From assembly GCA_037954325.1 (NCBI GenBank), contig JBBMNZ010000002.1, positions 15,051,679 through 15,115,678 of the forward strand: a stretch of 64,000 nt of DNA, in the 5' to 3' direction. The notes under the pieces are model-generated. The model saw only the letters and a list, made by a program, of their open reading frames with translations, made no database searches and was not told the origin of the DNA. Numbering within the stretch: the first letter of the stretch is position 1; every line of letters begins with the position of its first letter. The DNA comes from Fistularia commersonii. Taxonomy: Eukaryota > Chordata > Actinopteri > Syngnathiformes > Fistulariidae. The position numbers and the translations under genes are program-made. Shown piece by piece: positions 47,701 to 58,923 of this stretch.

Positions 47701-48814
47701 ATCAGAGCAAGTATCTTGAGGGGAGTTTGTTTTTGAGGTATATTCAGCAGCAAACTGTCGTATCATTCTCTGAAGGATCTCTCTCGCCACTACTGGAATG
47801 TGTGGATCCAAGAAACTTGGCACATCTGAGCCAAAAGAAAGAGAGAGAGAAATGTAAGTCTTAAAACCCTAATTACTACAAAACCTCCATATTGCTTTAC
47901 TGAACACAAGTTAATATTTGTCTATGGAGGTTCGCATTCATCCAGGTCATGGTTAATTCTGGTTGAAATCTTTTTATAGCAACTGAGTTGAGTTTCTTCA
48001 CTTGAATTCAACAGAAGAAACTCAAGTTCAGTTGCTACGAAAAGATTTCAAATAGAAATAAATGATTATTAACAACCAAGCTGTGAGGATATTTCTCAAG
48101 TTAAAATGAAATATGGAATGCTCAAGGCATACAAAGTCAAGACTTACCCTTCCTGCAAAGTACTGCATTGAGAAATTCCTCAGCTTGCTTTTCCAATCTA
48201 CTGATTGTGGTTTGATCTTTAACCAGGAGAGGCCTTAGTGTATCTTGCAGCCCCTCATTACTTAAGCCAATCAAATGTTCCTGTAAAAAGACAATACAGT
48301 TTAGGCAGAGAACGCTAATACTAAGGAATACATTTAACAAATAATTTATTTTCAAGAACTATTATTTTCTCACTTAAATATTAACTTTGGTAATGACAAG
48401 TGATTACAGAGCAAAGAGCTCAAGAGTAAAGATGCATTAAGCCTACTCCATTTATCTTTGAATTTAACTTAACTGGTAGTCGAAAGAGACGATTGCCTCT
48501 ATTTAAGTCTTTTTTTTTCAGTTAACTTTTCCTTTGTACGTTATGATGTATTGAGCAGTGTGTTAGCCACTAGGCTTTCTGCCAGTGCTTGGATGTAACA
48601 TTTTATAAATCACATGTAAACCTGCTGTTTGGAAACTAAAAGGCACTCTGTGAATTGTAAAACCTTAAGTTAAACAAAACATCCTACCTTTACTTTGTCC
48701 CGTCTTAAACAGCAGAATATACAGTTTTCATCAAATGACCAGTCAGACACAGTGGCAGGTTCTAAATCTGTGATCAAAAAAGACAAATAATTAAAGTCTT
48801 AAATAAATCCAGCA

Positions 48815-48906
<92 letters not shown>

Positions 48907-50762
48907 GCACACATGCAAAGCTTCAAACAGGATTTAACACACAATTGGCACTGTATTACAAAAATTAGTACATTGCTGTCACAAAAAAACACATACTGAA
49001 GGGTAAATTCAGATGATTGTTTCCTGTATTAAATCATCCCTATATTCAAGAATAAACATTTATGTTGCAGTGCCCTGATTTTTGTCAGTGTCATATATTG
49101 AAGGCCTCTTTTATTTCAGGAAACACCTTAAAGACAATTGTTTTTGCCCATTAATTCAAGTGAAGAGCTATATGAATTGTTGACAAATGAGTGGGCCATA
49201 AAGATAGTGTTTTGATCTGTTAAAATCATACTGAATGATTAAGTAGATGATGAATTAAGTTCATCTGGATTTTTACCAGTTTAACTGCTATCGTAAGAAG
49301 TTCTCATTGCAAATACATTGGAGCAAAATAAAGTGGCACAACTGTTTTACAAACATAATGCATTGTAAAAATGCCTTTTTGGACACAGCAGACTTTCAGA
49401 CTGGCTCTGTGCCATCCAAAACACCAAAATCACAAGAAAACAAGATATTGTCTCTTCTGCAACCTGAGGTGCTGCCTTGTTGATAGTAGTGAATGTAGAG
49501 GGGTACCAGATGGTACAATGAGGGAGCATTGTGATAATCACTGCAAAGCAGATTACACTCAAACCACAATTTTCTCATTTATACACTACAGTTGAATGTT
49601 TACATTATGGGGGCCTCTTTTGTTAGACTGTCTTTTGTGAAGAAAAAGATGCTTTTACAATTTTCTTTTAATTCTTACCTTTAAATAACTTTAAGTCTTC
49701 TACGAGCTCTGAACCAAACAGGCCTTCAAGTATGCTCTCAAATCCTAGGGAAAAAAATTGAAATAATTAAACTATTTTCAGAATGCATTTTACAAATTTC
49801 ACAAGCATCCAGATTGTTCTGTGGTGCACATGTATTTTTAGTGGGTACAGAAACCAACAGTTGCCCAACAGGGATTCAAAGACATGTCTGGTTTTACTAA
49901 ATTTGTTGATAATAATCAAGTCAAACTAACTTAAAAACAGATTAGCATTATACGAATCACTGATATTTAACATTGTAATGTCTTGAACATACAACCGGGT
50001 TAATCATTGTGTTTGCATTTCATCTTAACATCAGAATGCAACCCTCAGCTTCTATAAAACCACATATTATCAGCTTTCACTCCAGGTTTTTACTTCAACA
50101 GTAAATATATGCCCTCTATCCTCCTGTTGCCAAGCAACTGAGGCACCCACAGAGTTGGGAATGCTTGCATGTTGTAACATTAAAAAGAAACGGACATAAA
50201 AAAAGACAAGGTAATGTATCAAAGTATCATAATCGACGATTTACAATATTAACTGAAAATGCCATGTTATCCATTAAAATATAATGATTTGCCATTCAGT
50301 ACTCTTCTAAGGGAAATTAAAAATGCTAGCAATCATGAAAACCATTTAATGTACAGGTACATGAAAGGAGGTACATTTGCAAATTTCTATTAAGTATAGA
50401 TCTCGAAAATTGCACAGTGAAAAATGTTGTGTATTAGGCGGTGGAGACTTTACATTACCACATGTAATGTCTGCTTTCTGCTGCAGGGTCATTATAGCAA
50501 TATACAAAACCACTACATGCATCAAATCATGCGCTAAGGAGGTCAGCTGTAACATCTGTCCACTGAACTGGATGTGTGCATTGTGTAAAATCACACAGGC
50601 ACTTAAAGGCCAAAAAGTCAAGAATTAAAGTACCCTGATGCGAAAAATATAAGATTTGGTGTTAAAATGTACTTAAAATACAAGACAAAGGGGCAAAAAA
50701 GGAATCCTGAAATTTCAGATTATGTAAAAACATTTACCAAGCAACTTTGATTTGCGAGGCAT
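34189..50762 (-). CDS. lcor: LCOR long isoform (PALI1-like PRC2 accessory protein)
   Basis: LCOR is a nuclear corepressor. Its vertebrate-specific long form PALI1 joins the LCOR N-terminal part to the former C10orf12 and binds Polycomb repressive complex 2. Exons in transcript order are 50762-50738 (start codon exon), 49744-49679, 48767-48688, 48280-48148, 47825-47508, 47430-47331 and 38791-34189. They join in frame for 1774 codons plus TAA at 34191-34189. The exon ending at 47331 leaves two bases (gg), and the exon at 38791 begins with the single base t that completes a Gly codon. The product therefore reads ...SVLKGDCSDLRAVKAKE. Start choice at 50762 is inferred from phase and an upstream in-frame stop. 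Confidence 0.85.
38792..44097. other. lcor interval between the two alternative terminal exons
   Basis: 5.3 kb, AT-rich. For the long isoform this is intron. For the short isoform the right part is 3' UTR. Minus-strand AATAAA candidates include 42642-42647 and 38990-38995. A run of about 24 A lies at 38896-38919. No coding exon or mobile element recognised. Confidence 0.55.
44098..45091 (-). CDS. lcor: lcor short terminal exon with pipsqueak HTH
   Basis: Acceptor ccatccaatcag lies before 45091, and the exon starts with one base completing a Gly codon (g|cga tcc ttg). It encodes about 331 residues. KQPRKKRGRYRQYNSELLEE is followed by AIVVVMGGKMSVSKAQSIYG and IPHSTLEYKVKERLGTLKHP, the DNA-binding pipsqueak-type helix-turn-helix that is nearly unchanged from human LCOR. 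PPKKKLRLL follows as a second basic cluster. The segment DLKIPQVRVLATGTDSSWE matches the human DLKIPQVRGMDLSWE region. Stop TGA is at 44100-44098. Confidence 0.95.
44098..50762 (-). CDS. lcor: LCOR short isoform (ligand-dependent nuclear receptor corepressor)
   Basis: This form uses the same first six exons as the long form (50762-50738, 49744-49679, 48767-48688, 48280-48148, 47825-47508, 47430-47331) but ends with exon 45091-44098. That gives 571 codons plus TGA at 44100-44098. The junction reads ...SVLKGRSLRADGQDGRRENF, like the human LCOR segment around RSLQDGTREGFGHST. Features in order: LSKLL nuclear-receptor box, PLDLTIKK and VLDLSIKK CtBP-type motifs, then a C-terminal pipsqueak helix-turn-helix with basic nuclear signals. 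Human LCOR short form is 433 residues counted from a later Met, so this model carries additional N-terminal residues. Confidence 0.88.
45092..47330. other. lcor intron, nothing recognised
   Basis: 2.2 kb between the splice-hub exon and the short terminal exon. AT-rich. No further exon or repeat family recognised. Confidence 0.5.
47331..47430 (-). CDS. lcor: lcor exon with VLDLSIKK CtBP-type motif
   Basis: 100 nt, with acceptor tttttaacag before 47430 and donor gtaagac after 47331. It reads EGVLDLSIKKSRVNSSSLPV followed by NKPCLSLSTSVLKG. This is the counterpart of human DGVLDLSTKK. The exon leaves two bases of a Gly codon and is the splice hub that must choose between acceptors at 45091 (short LCOR) and 38791 (PALI1). 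Confidence 0.9.
47508..47825 (-). CDS. lcor: lcor exon with NR box and PLDLT motif
   Basis: 318 nt, acceptor tttcttttggctcag before 47825 and donor gtaatg after 47508. It contains SFLDPHIPVVAREILQRMIR and QFAAEYTSKTNSPQD, then NPVLSKLLMADQDAPLDLTI, matching human LCOR MIQQFAAEYTSKN and NPVLSKLLMADQDSPLDLT. LSKLL is the nuclear receptor box through which LCOR binds ligand-loaded receptors. PLDLT is a CtBP-binding-type motif. The human short protein starts at the Met equivalent to QRM here, while this fish frame continues upstream. Confidence 0.93.
47961..48053. repeat. Inverted repeat (hairpin), likely interspersed fish repeat
   Basis: The arm at 47965-47999 pairs with 48014-48049. The segments gaaatctttt, agcaactga and gagtttcttc each have a reverse-complement partner in order, with a 14-nt loop. 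The preceding sequence (ggttcgcattcatccaggtca) resembles a repeat found across teleost genomes. It lies in the intron between lcor exons 48148 and 47825. Confidence 0.75.
48148..48280 (-). CDS. lcor: lcor upstream shared exon
   Basis: 133 nt, acceptor ctttttacag before 48280, donor gtaagtc after 48148. It encodes EHLIGLSNEGLQDTLRPLLV then KDQTTISRLEKQAEEFLNAV and LCRK, with one base left over. The sense of 'NAVLCRK-DVPSFLDPHIP' across the junction parallels 'NALFRKKDLPQNCDPNIP' of the paralogue LCORL, which supports both the frame and the splice. Confidence 0.85.
48688..48767 (-). CDS. lcor: lcor upstream shared exon
   Basis: 80 nt, acceptor ttttgatcacag before 48767 and donor gtaggat after 48688. 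It encodes (D)LEPATVSDWSFDENCIFCC then LRRDKVK. It aligns in spirit with LCORL '[25 protein letters not shown]', which is good evidence for a real exon. An unusually long GT repeat lies only about 55 bp upstream of the acceptor. Confidence 0.85.
48821..48903. repeat. (GT)n microsatellite
   Basis: About 41 uninterrupted GT units in an lcor intron, about 55 bp upstream of the acceptor of exon 48767-48688 as read on the minus strand. There it reads (CA)n. Confidence 0.97.
49679..49744 (-). CDS. lcor: lcor upstream shared exon
   Basis: 66 nt, acceptor tttttttccctag before 49744 and donor gtaagaat after 49679. It encodes [20 protein letters not shown] then FK, closely like LCORL '[22 protein letters not shown]'. 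The Gly codon is split so that it takes one base from the previous exon, which fits the 39-nt exon at 50738-50776. Confidence 0.88.
49745..50737. other. lcor intron, nothing recognised
   Basis: About 1 kb between the candidate start exon and exon 49744-49679. No exon or repeat recognised. Confidence 0.5.
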
Positions 50763-50776
50763 GTTAAGTCATCCAA
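50738..50776 (-). CDS. lcor: lcor 39-nt exon with candidate start codon
   Basis: The minus strand shows a strong acceptor (cattgttttttgcag) before 50776 and a gtaaatg donor after 50738. ATG at 50762-50760 opens MPRKSKLL plus one base (g), exactly the phase needed by the next exon (GFESILEG). An in-frame TGA lies two codons upstream of the ATG, inside the exon, so this Met is the first possible start in this transcript. I infer that it is spliced from the CpG-island exon at 62283. An alternative promoter just upstream, near the GA/G-rich tract, is also possible. Confidence 0.6.
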
Positions 50777-50953
50777 CTGCAAAAAACAATGAAGACCTAC
50801 TTACAGTTTTGTCTTCATAGGTGAAAATAAGTGACAATATCATCATCCCTTTACTCTTAGTACTCAGTGGATTCAATCAAAAGCTGTCATCTGTTAAAAT
50901 GCCCTCTCACTGCTTCCTGACAAATTCCCAACCACTTTTATACAGCCAAACAT

Positions 50954-50955
<2 letters not shown>

Positions 50956-50999
<44 letters not shown>

Positions 51000-51010
51000 G
51001 GGGGGGGGGG
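50956..51010. repeat. (GA)n followed by a poly-G run
   Basis: About 17 GA units run into about 22 consecutive G. G-rich sequence continues to about 51040. It lies about 180 bp upstream of the small lcor start exon as read on the minus strand. Confidence 0.95.
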
Positions 51011-54000
51011 AGGCAGGGAGGGAGGGGGGGTAGGGGGAGTGGTGAAACAGAGCCTTGCCTATATTGCAGCATGAGTCTGTTTCTGGGTTACTGCACAGGA
51101 CTTCAGCTGAAGCTATCCAATCCTACTTCTGAAATATTTCAGAGGCAGAGGGAGAAAGTAGGTCATCCTATTTCATTTGACAGAGCAGCGCCATGACATC
51201 AAACCACTCTTCAGGAATTCAGTTTCGGGCATTTAAAAATGTGTGGCAATATTAACACTTCACTCTGGCAGAGAATACTGTACAGCAGAAGCAGTAGCAA
51301 AAGACTGCATGGCCATTTCTTTACAAAACAAAATCATAAGGGGACCAGAAACTTAAATTTAGAAGAGCACGCTGCCTTCATGTACAGTGGATAAAATATT
51401 GATTATGGACAGATATATTCTGCAAACATAAAAACTGGAAACAGCCAGAGACATACACCACAAAACATACTCGAAAAAATATAAAGCATTCACATTTGTC
51501 CAGTGCTATCCAGTGCTATGCATTTTTGTAAGAGATTACTATTTTCCACTCTTAAAAGGTGTCAATTAAAACAGTTGTGTAAAAAGAGAATGCTCTCATA
51601 TTAGGTAGGGAAAAATCACTTTACAAAAATGGAAAACCTGCTAGGCATACTCAAATGAAATCAAAGTGTCAGCTGGCCTCCTGACCATGGGATACATAGG
51701 TCCAAAATGATAAGACTAAAAGATGTAAATTAAAATTAAAATTAAAATAAATTTTAAAAAAATTATTGTAGTTTACATTCAGCTTAATATAATTCTATAA
51801 TTCTCTCTATACCTTCCAAAGAAGAGGAAAGACCCTGCCTTCAGCCCTAATTGGATTGATAGCATGTCATTGAATCTCATTAAAAAAAGTCATTCTGGAC
51901 AGAATTTTTAGCACCATTGTTATTTACATGTTTCTTCTAAACCATACAAGGTGTGATACATTCATGTCTATTATCCAGCTTTACATGAAGAGCATGTGTC
52001 TATGTTGCCTATTCCAACATTTTTTGCTTTTCTTTGTCAGTAGACTCCTGGGTGAACGTGGTCTAATTCTCAGATATGGTGGAATAAATTTTAAAAAGTC
52101 ACATTGATTGCCTGGACTGTAATAGAAATTGGAAAATTAAGTTTGTTCAGGAGAAGTCCTCATCTTCCTTTTTTTAAATTAGCTTTTCTTTTTATAAGGA
52201 ATCCATTACATGCCTGTGGTATAATTTTGAGCTACCCCAGTTAAATTTACATTCAATTCAGGAGAATACTACCAGCATACTTTCCTGCACTATTTGCACA
52301 TCATGCTAATTTCAAACTACACAATGAGGTACAATAATAGTAATATTGATGATTATGCAAAAAGCAGAAGTAATTCAACAAACAACAATGCATGTTATTC
52401 CTACAACAGCAGAAACAGTGAACATTATTAAAACATTTTTTACAAATTACTTTTTAACCACCAATCAGTTCAAGTCATACTAGAGTATGAATGAAAGAAC
52501 AGACAGGACTGCACTCAATCAATGGAGAAAGCCACCCAACAGCGGAGTATTTCTCCAAGACATCAGTTTTTGACCAATGACAACATAGCAAAAAACCTGC
52601 TAGAAGCAGAGACATTCCTCTTGGCCAAGTGAAATACTTCAATTATTTTACCTGTTTAGATGTCACCTTCAATTTAGATACAGGAAAGAATTGGTTAAGC
52701 AGATAATCAAAACCTCTGCTGCACAAATTTGAGGGAACACAAAAATTACATTTAATGAGGTGACTTTGATAAGATTACATGTGTGCTCAGCAATGAGAAT
52801 ATTCAGAAAATCTTTTAAAACTGAATATACTTGTGCCACAGGGTGTGCAAGTGTAACAGAGTTCATGTAGTGTCCAGTAAAATGCTTCTTCTAAGCAAAT
52901 GCTTTTAGTGTTTCCTTCCCCTTATGAAATAAATCAAGCCCAGGATGCAAAATCCACTTTGACAGCTGTGCTATCTCATATTTATAAAAATAGCATTTTG
53001 TTGTTCAATATCTCTTGGACAGTCTTTATGTAAAACCTGCTATGAGTGAGAAATTATGTTTTGCCCAGTATCTACACAACTGTTAGAATTCAAGGAGAGC
53101 TCTGCTGAGTGAAATTGGATCAGGGCACAGGAAAGTTGTGTGACTACAAACTAAATGTATCATCTAACAATTCTGGAATTTTTGAAGTATGTTGACATGA
53201 TGCACTTTGTCAGAGCTCCAACACACTTTCCATAACATGAAGAAACACTCAACCTGGAAAAAAAGGGATTAAGTACAGTACTTTTGGTATGTAACAATGT
53301 AACAAAGCACACTGAGCAACCTGACCATTGTCAGATTAATTAGAGAATTACTGTCTTTCATTAAACTTCTCTGGTTGAGGACTGTGGATATTGTGTCACA
53401 TTTAGAAAAAAGACAAAAATTTCTGTCTTGCTTCTTAGCACCTTCACAATGCTGAGAGACAGACACAGGAGACCAAAGTGTAGGTGCTGAAATGAAGGGA
53501 ATGTCAGACCAAATTCATGAAAAAAGGGACACTTCTATCTGATCTTTTTGTAGTTGTTTTTTTAAAAACCACCTGCAGGCAATGAATTACAGCAGCAGTA
53601 AGAGGTCAAAGGAAGGACTGACAGTGACTAATGTCTATCCACATCATTGAGTATTTCAATGTCTGAGCACGTGACTGATTTTTATTCAGATGACTTGTTT
53701 GTTCGTTTCTTTGTTATTACAGAATTCAAAATCAAATTGCTGAGTACATACACTAATTATCCTGCTGTAAAAATATTGTTCTGGAATGATATCATTATGC
53801 ATCTGGTTTAAGAACAAGTATTGCTCTATTCCAAATGTAATCTTGCAAAAATCTTCCAGAAGCTTTTATATTTTGGAATTGTTTTTATGGAGGACATTGC
53901 GTTGACTTGTGTGGGGAATCACTACATGACATCAATCAACAATTTTCTTTTTCTTTCAAATATTGATGTGCAAACCAACTTTTAAAAAATTGATCAAACA

Positions 54001-57000
54001 AGTTTTGTTAAGCTTGCAACAGGATTCTGTGTTACAATCCCATTTGACACCTTAAAACCTCACTTACCAGGAACGTTTGCATCTTAATATTTAAAAGTAT
54101 AAGTTTTAAAAGTTTAAGGTCAGAATGTCGATTTCAATTTCTATTTTTCACATACAGTATATCATGGAATTACAATTACTGATGCATTAGTCAGCTCATC
54201 CTGAACTGAGGTTTGGCAAGTTGTAATAGTTAATCATATTTTGCGCAGTAGCATAAAAAATGTATTTTTTTAAAAACATAATTAAAGCATTGATCAAAGT
54301 GTAATCAACACATTTAATAATGATATAGTCAGTCAACAGTCAGTTGTTTGGTTTGCTCACATTTTGTGCTGATGCATTTGAAGATCGCCTAGATCATCTT
54401 GTGAAGCACTGCTCTAATACCTGATACAAACTGTCCATGGAACGAGTCAAGTTAAGCCCGAGTTAAACTGGAATTGAACACAATTTAATACATGAAAGAT
54501 CATATAATCTTGTAAATGAAAAGGTTCAGTTACAGAAAGTATGTTATCAGGGGACAGGGATCATGCCAATGGGCAAAGGTTAAATATAAAAAAAATGAGC
54601 TAATTGTGATAACAGCTGGTCCGAAAAACCCCAACCATGTTATTGGTCTTAGTGGTATAACTTCAGCCCTTGAAATTTGACTTCTCTTTTGCAAACTACA
54701 TTCTATGTACTGCAAATTTTGATTTCCAGTTCTGTTTTTTGTATGTTAAATTCTCAAAAATTAAAAAAAAACATTTTTTTTGTTATATATCAAATGACAA
54801 TAATACCTAAATAGGGGTGCTGTATAAGGCAGTAACAATACTTTAATATGAAAAATATTACAAAAATTAGAAAAATATGTAATTATAAAATTAATAGTGT
54901 GACAGGCAAGGAGTTTTTTGGTTTGCCATGTCATGATGTCCTTGACTATTGAAATAAAATACAGAGCCAGGCAACAGTGAAACTTGGGATGCTGGTGCAG
55001 ACACAAAATTCATGTCCTTTTTAATGTTAAATGCCTCATTCACATGTGCAGCCTTTCCTACAAGTGTTACCGTTTTGAGCAGGAAATGCTCATTTGTTAA
55101 TGAGAAATCTACGATGGCAATGTTACCACTTTATGACCTGGCATGGACAGGGAAAATGCCAGAGAAGCTTTGGTTTGAAGGAACATTACTTTTAGGTGTG
55201 GCTCTGTCCATTTCCACATTCTTCTTTTCAAGCCTGTTTGTTCTTCAACAAATGCCCTAATAACTACAGCTGGTCACCTCCTTTAGTGCCAGTGTCATGA
55301 GTCTGTCTGCTTAAGTCGATTAGGTTTCTGTCCAGATTACCCACTAACGCTCTCTTAACTCTTCTAGTACTGTTCTGAATGCATTTTTTTAATTCTTGTA
55401 GAGGATGACAAAAAATAGTTCTCAAAACTGAAAGCATTAAAAGGAAGAATTGGTGAGTATGAAAAATCTCCTTGCCTGCCATGATTTTTTGCCCTTTGCC
55501 CTGCTATTGGGTATGATTTTGAATAACTTGACAGTAAAATGTAATATGTTGTAGATAAAGCCTATGCTTAATGTGTTTACGGTCCTTTTAATGAAAATTC
55601 ATCTTTATCATCACCTTTATTTGTAAAGCACTATAAACAGCCGGGGCTTGATCAAAGTGCCTATTTTTTCAATCATTTTTTTTCCAATTTAACACCCACA
55701 ACTAGTAGTCTCTTAATATGAATGTGCCACTACAATAATTTAAACATAGTGACAGAAAAGAATATGAATTTATAAATCTCTTGACGATATGACCAATGAT
55801 CAAAATAATAGTGAAATGATATGAGTATAGCAAGACAAATAAAAATGTGAAAACAAAAATATTACTCAGCTAGTGTGACTGCAGTGCTTTTTTCAGGGAA
55901 TGACACACCCTTCCTTGTGTTGCTCTCTCTACTGCTGCTGCCTGTGAACAGCGCTGCATCAACCCCCTCTCAACCCATCCCCCAATATAACTACTGTACA
56001 CATGCTACAACTCAAAGAGGGAGTGACCAAGGCTCACTGAACAGGAGGTTCCCTCAGCTCAAATCCCTGTGCAACCAAAATAAACCTTGCTTAATCTGAC
56101 ATATTGTCTATGGAAAGGATATGTAGGTCAGAAATTTCAAAAATTTCACAAACAAAAATCATAAACATGTTATTCCATTAACTAGACCACAATGCAGTTA
56201 TGCTGATAGTGATACAATCATGAAAGTGATGGTATAATTTGCATTAGAAGACTCACAGATCCCTCGTCATGCAATATTCCCAAGCAATGCTTTACTGTGA
56301 CGATGGCCAAATGTAGCTGAGTGCAGAAATCACAAAAAGTTACAGAAATAAGCCACCTCTCAGTGCTTGACTATTTTCATAACAAGTCGGGTGGGGGGAG
56401 GGGGTCAAGCGTAAAGCATAACGTAAAACAAGTCCTATAGCGGTCTACACTATGCTCTAAAATGGACGATAACCAGGCTTGCTTGAACTTTAAATGAGGT
56501 ATAGAGGCACTGCTAAAAATATTATTTTTTCCCTCATTACAGGCAATATCCAGTAGCTGGATCAGACAATATAGCAGGCAGTGAGCTGGCAGCTTTGAGC
56601 ATCATCTACAGCACAGCACATTAAAAAAAAAACCATGCTCCATGAATACTTAACATGATATGATGCAAACTGACATTCAAATGGTGTAAGGGAGCACAGC
56701 GCGCAGGACTTTGAAAAACAAACACCACCAGGATTACAGGCAAATGTGAAAAAAATTATTTTTACAACTGTGTACATTAAACCCAAGAGAAAAAAGCAAA
56801 CAAAAACATGCATTTCATAAATGACCTTTGATGCTGTTGGTCATGTTTCACAAATGTCAAAAACCCAACAATCTTAGATTACAAGTTATGAATATGAATG
56901 CCCAACGTATCCAGAAGGCGCTTGCTCTAAGAGAAATAAAACAGTAATAAAAAAGTAAGTAAAAAAAGTAAAAGTTTTTAAAATGTACAAGACATCTTCT

Positions 57001-57788
57001 CCCTGATGTCAATATTTGCTCATTAGTTGTTTGAGCACATATTATATCTCACCCACATGTCAAATACAACATGAATAAGTGACATTCCAAGCGTTTGCCA
57101 ATGCTAGCAGATGCAGTTCCAGACTAATTTTACCCAAATCCATAAAGAACACAGATTTCAGCAGCATACTTTAAATCTGGAGGCTGAAGAACCATGAACA
57201 CGTGTACGGACAAAAGATTACAGACAATTGTTGCTGCTGTTCCATGGGACAATTGCCCTTGTTTCTTGTCTGCAGTTTTACTGCTCACATTAAATACACA
57301 AAGACTGAATGTCCATTTCTGCATCAGCAGGGTGGTGGTGGTGGCGTGCAGCCCTCTCCACCAAAAAGCCAAACAAAAGTATGTCCTTGTTGTCATGGAC
57401 AGAATATGCCATTCTACAACCAGCAGGCTGATGTTGTTGTCATGTACTATAAAGCATCACAATTACAGCCCAAACACAAGGGATATTTGTCATTACCATA
57501 GACGGGGGTGACTGACAAAATGTCCTGCATTTAGAACATGTAACAAGCAGAGGCTATTTTGTCTTCAAAAACAAGCACAATGCCAGCAAAGAGGTGTAGG
57601 CTCTTTTACCTGGAATAAGATTATTGTAGGTCATGACTTACCTAATATGTCATTAGCAGGGATAACAGTGCTTCCTGTAGATCAACAAGCTGATTCGATT
57701 GAGTGTACAATCAATAAAAAATAGGTCAATGTGATCTGACCCTATATATACAGTACTAAAATAAACTAATGGCTTGGAAAGGTATAGC

Positions 57789-57841
57789 CTTTTTCAAAAT
57801 TTCTTGTCCAGAAATAAACCACTTTGGTGTGCTGTGCCTCT
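57789..57841 (+). repeat. Left arm of long-range inverted repeat
   Basis: 53 nt whose reverse complement is found at 59111-59163. A 27-nt block (57815-57841) and a 16-nt block (57789-57804) match exactly, with an equal 10-nt diverged spacer between them. A further 15-nt block at 57973-57987 matches 59098-59112 in reverse complement. Confidence 0.85.
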
Positions 57842-58923
57842 CTGGTACAGAAGCCACATTTACTCATTCAGTGTGACACATGCACACTTTTGTATCTTCA
57901 GGTAACTGCATGGTCCTACTAAATTGGTGAGTTTTTTTTTCTATTCTGTCAGAATTGACAGAAACATTCCAGCTACACTGGTGCTGCCACACATTCATCC
58001 TTTTCTCCTTTATTTCATTGCTGCTTTATTCTACTAAATACAGGTGCTGCTAGCACAGAAAAAGGCTGCTTCCTAAGCCATGAGCCATGTTTTTACTATT
58101 TGCCAACCTGCAAGATTTATAGGAAAGAATCTTAACCGCTATGAAATGTTGGACATAATGAAATCTGAAACTTGTTAGTATTGATAGTAAAATTGATGAT
58201 TTTTCTTTTGTTTCCATGTTAAAAAATTGTTGAAAATATTATTCTGATTTTCATGTTTTTATTCAAAACAGCTCGATGATATTCAAATAAAGAGTACTCA
58301 TCACTGCTCGGGACTTTTTATTTTGGTTACTCACATCACTGTTTCATTATGCTAACTGTTTAACTCGGTCTGTGGGAATTGTTTGCTAGATTGTTTAGCT
58401 TGTTCTTATTTTGAATTCAACTTCAAAATTGATCTGAATAAATAATAAGCTACTGGGTTCAATATACAACATCACTGAACTCTTTCGTGTTGTTAATTGA
58501 TATTCAGATCTTGTTCACTGTAATTGCTTCTAAAAGCTTAAATATCTACTTTTTCTTTGAAATACAAAATAATTATACATACACACACACACATTATAAA
58601 TATATACATATATATGGTACTTGCCATACACAGCCCTAACATAAGACAACAGTGCAGATGCATAGAGGGCATTTCACTTGAGATTGATTTACTATGACAT
58701 TTTGAGATCAACATCAGAAGTAGGTTCTGAGGCTAGAATTAAACTGAATGTTTTAGATTTTCAATGTAGTATAGAATAATTACACGGAAGGTATCATATT
58801 GCCATATATGTTTACTGAAGTTTCAAATTTAAGAAAAGAATCAGGTTATCCTTTAGGTATGTTTGCATTCTTCTAACAACGAAAGCATAGCTTGTAGTGT
58901 CTGCTAAGAAATGTAGTGATGTG

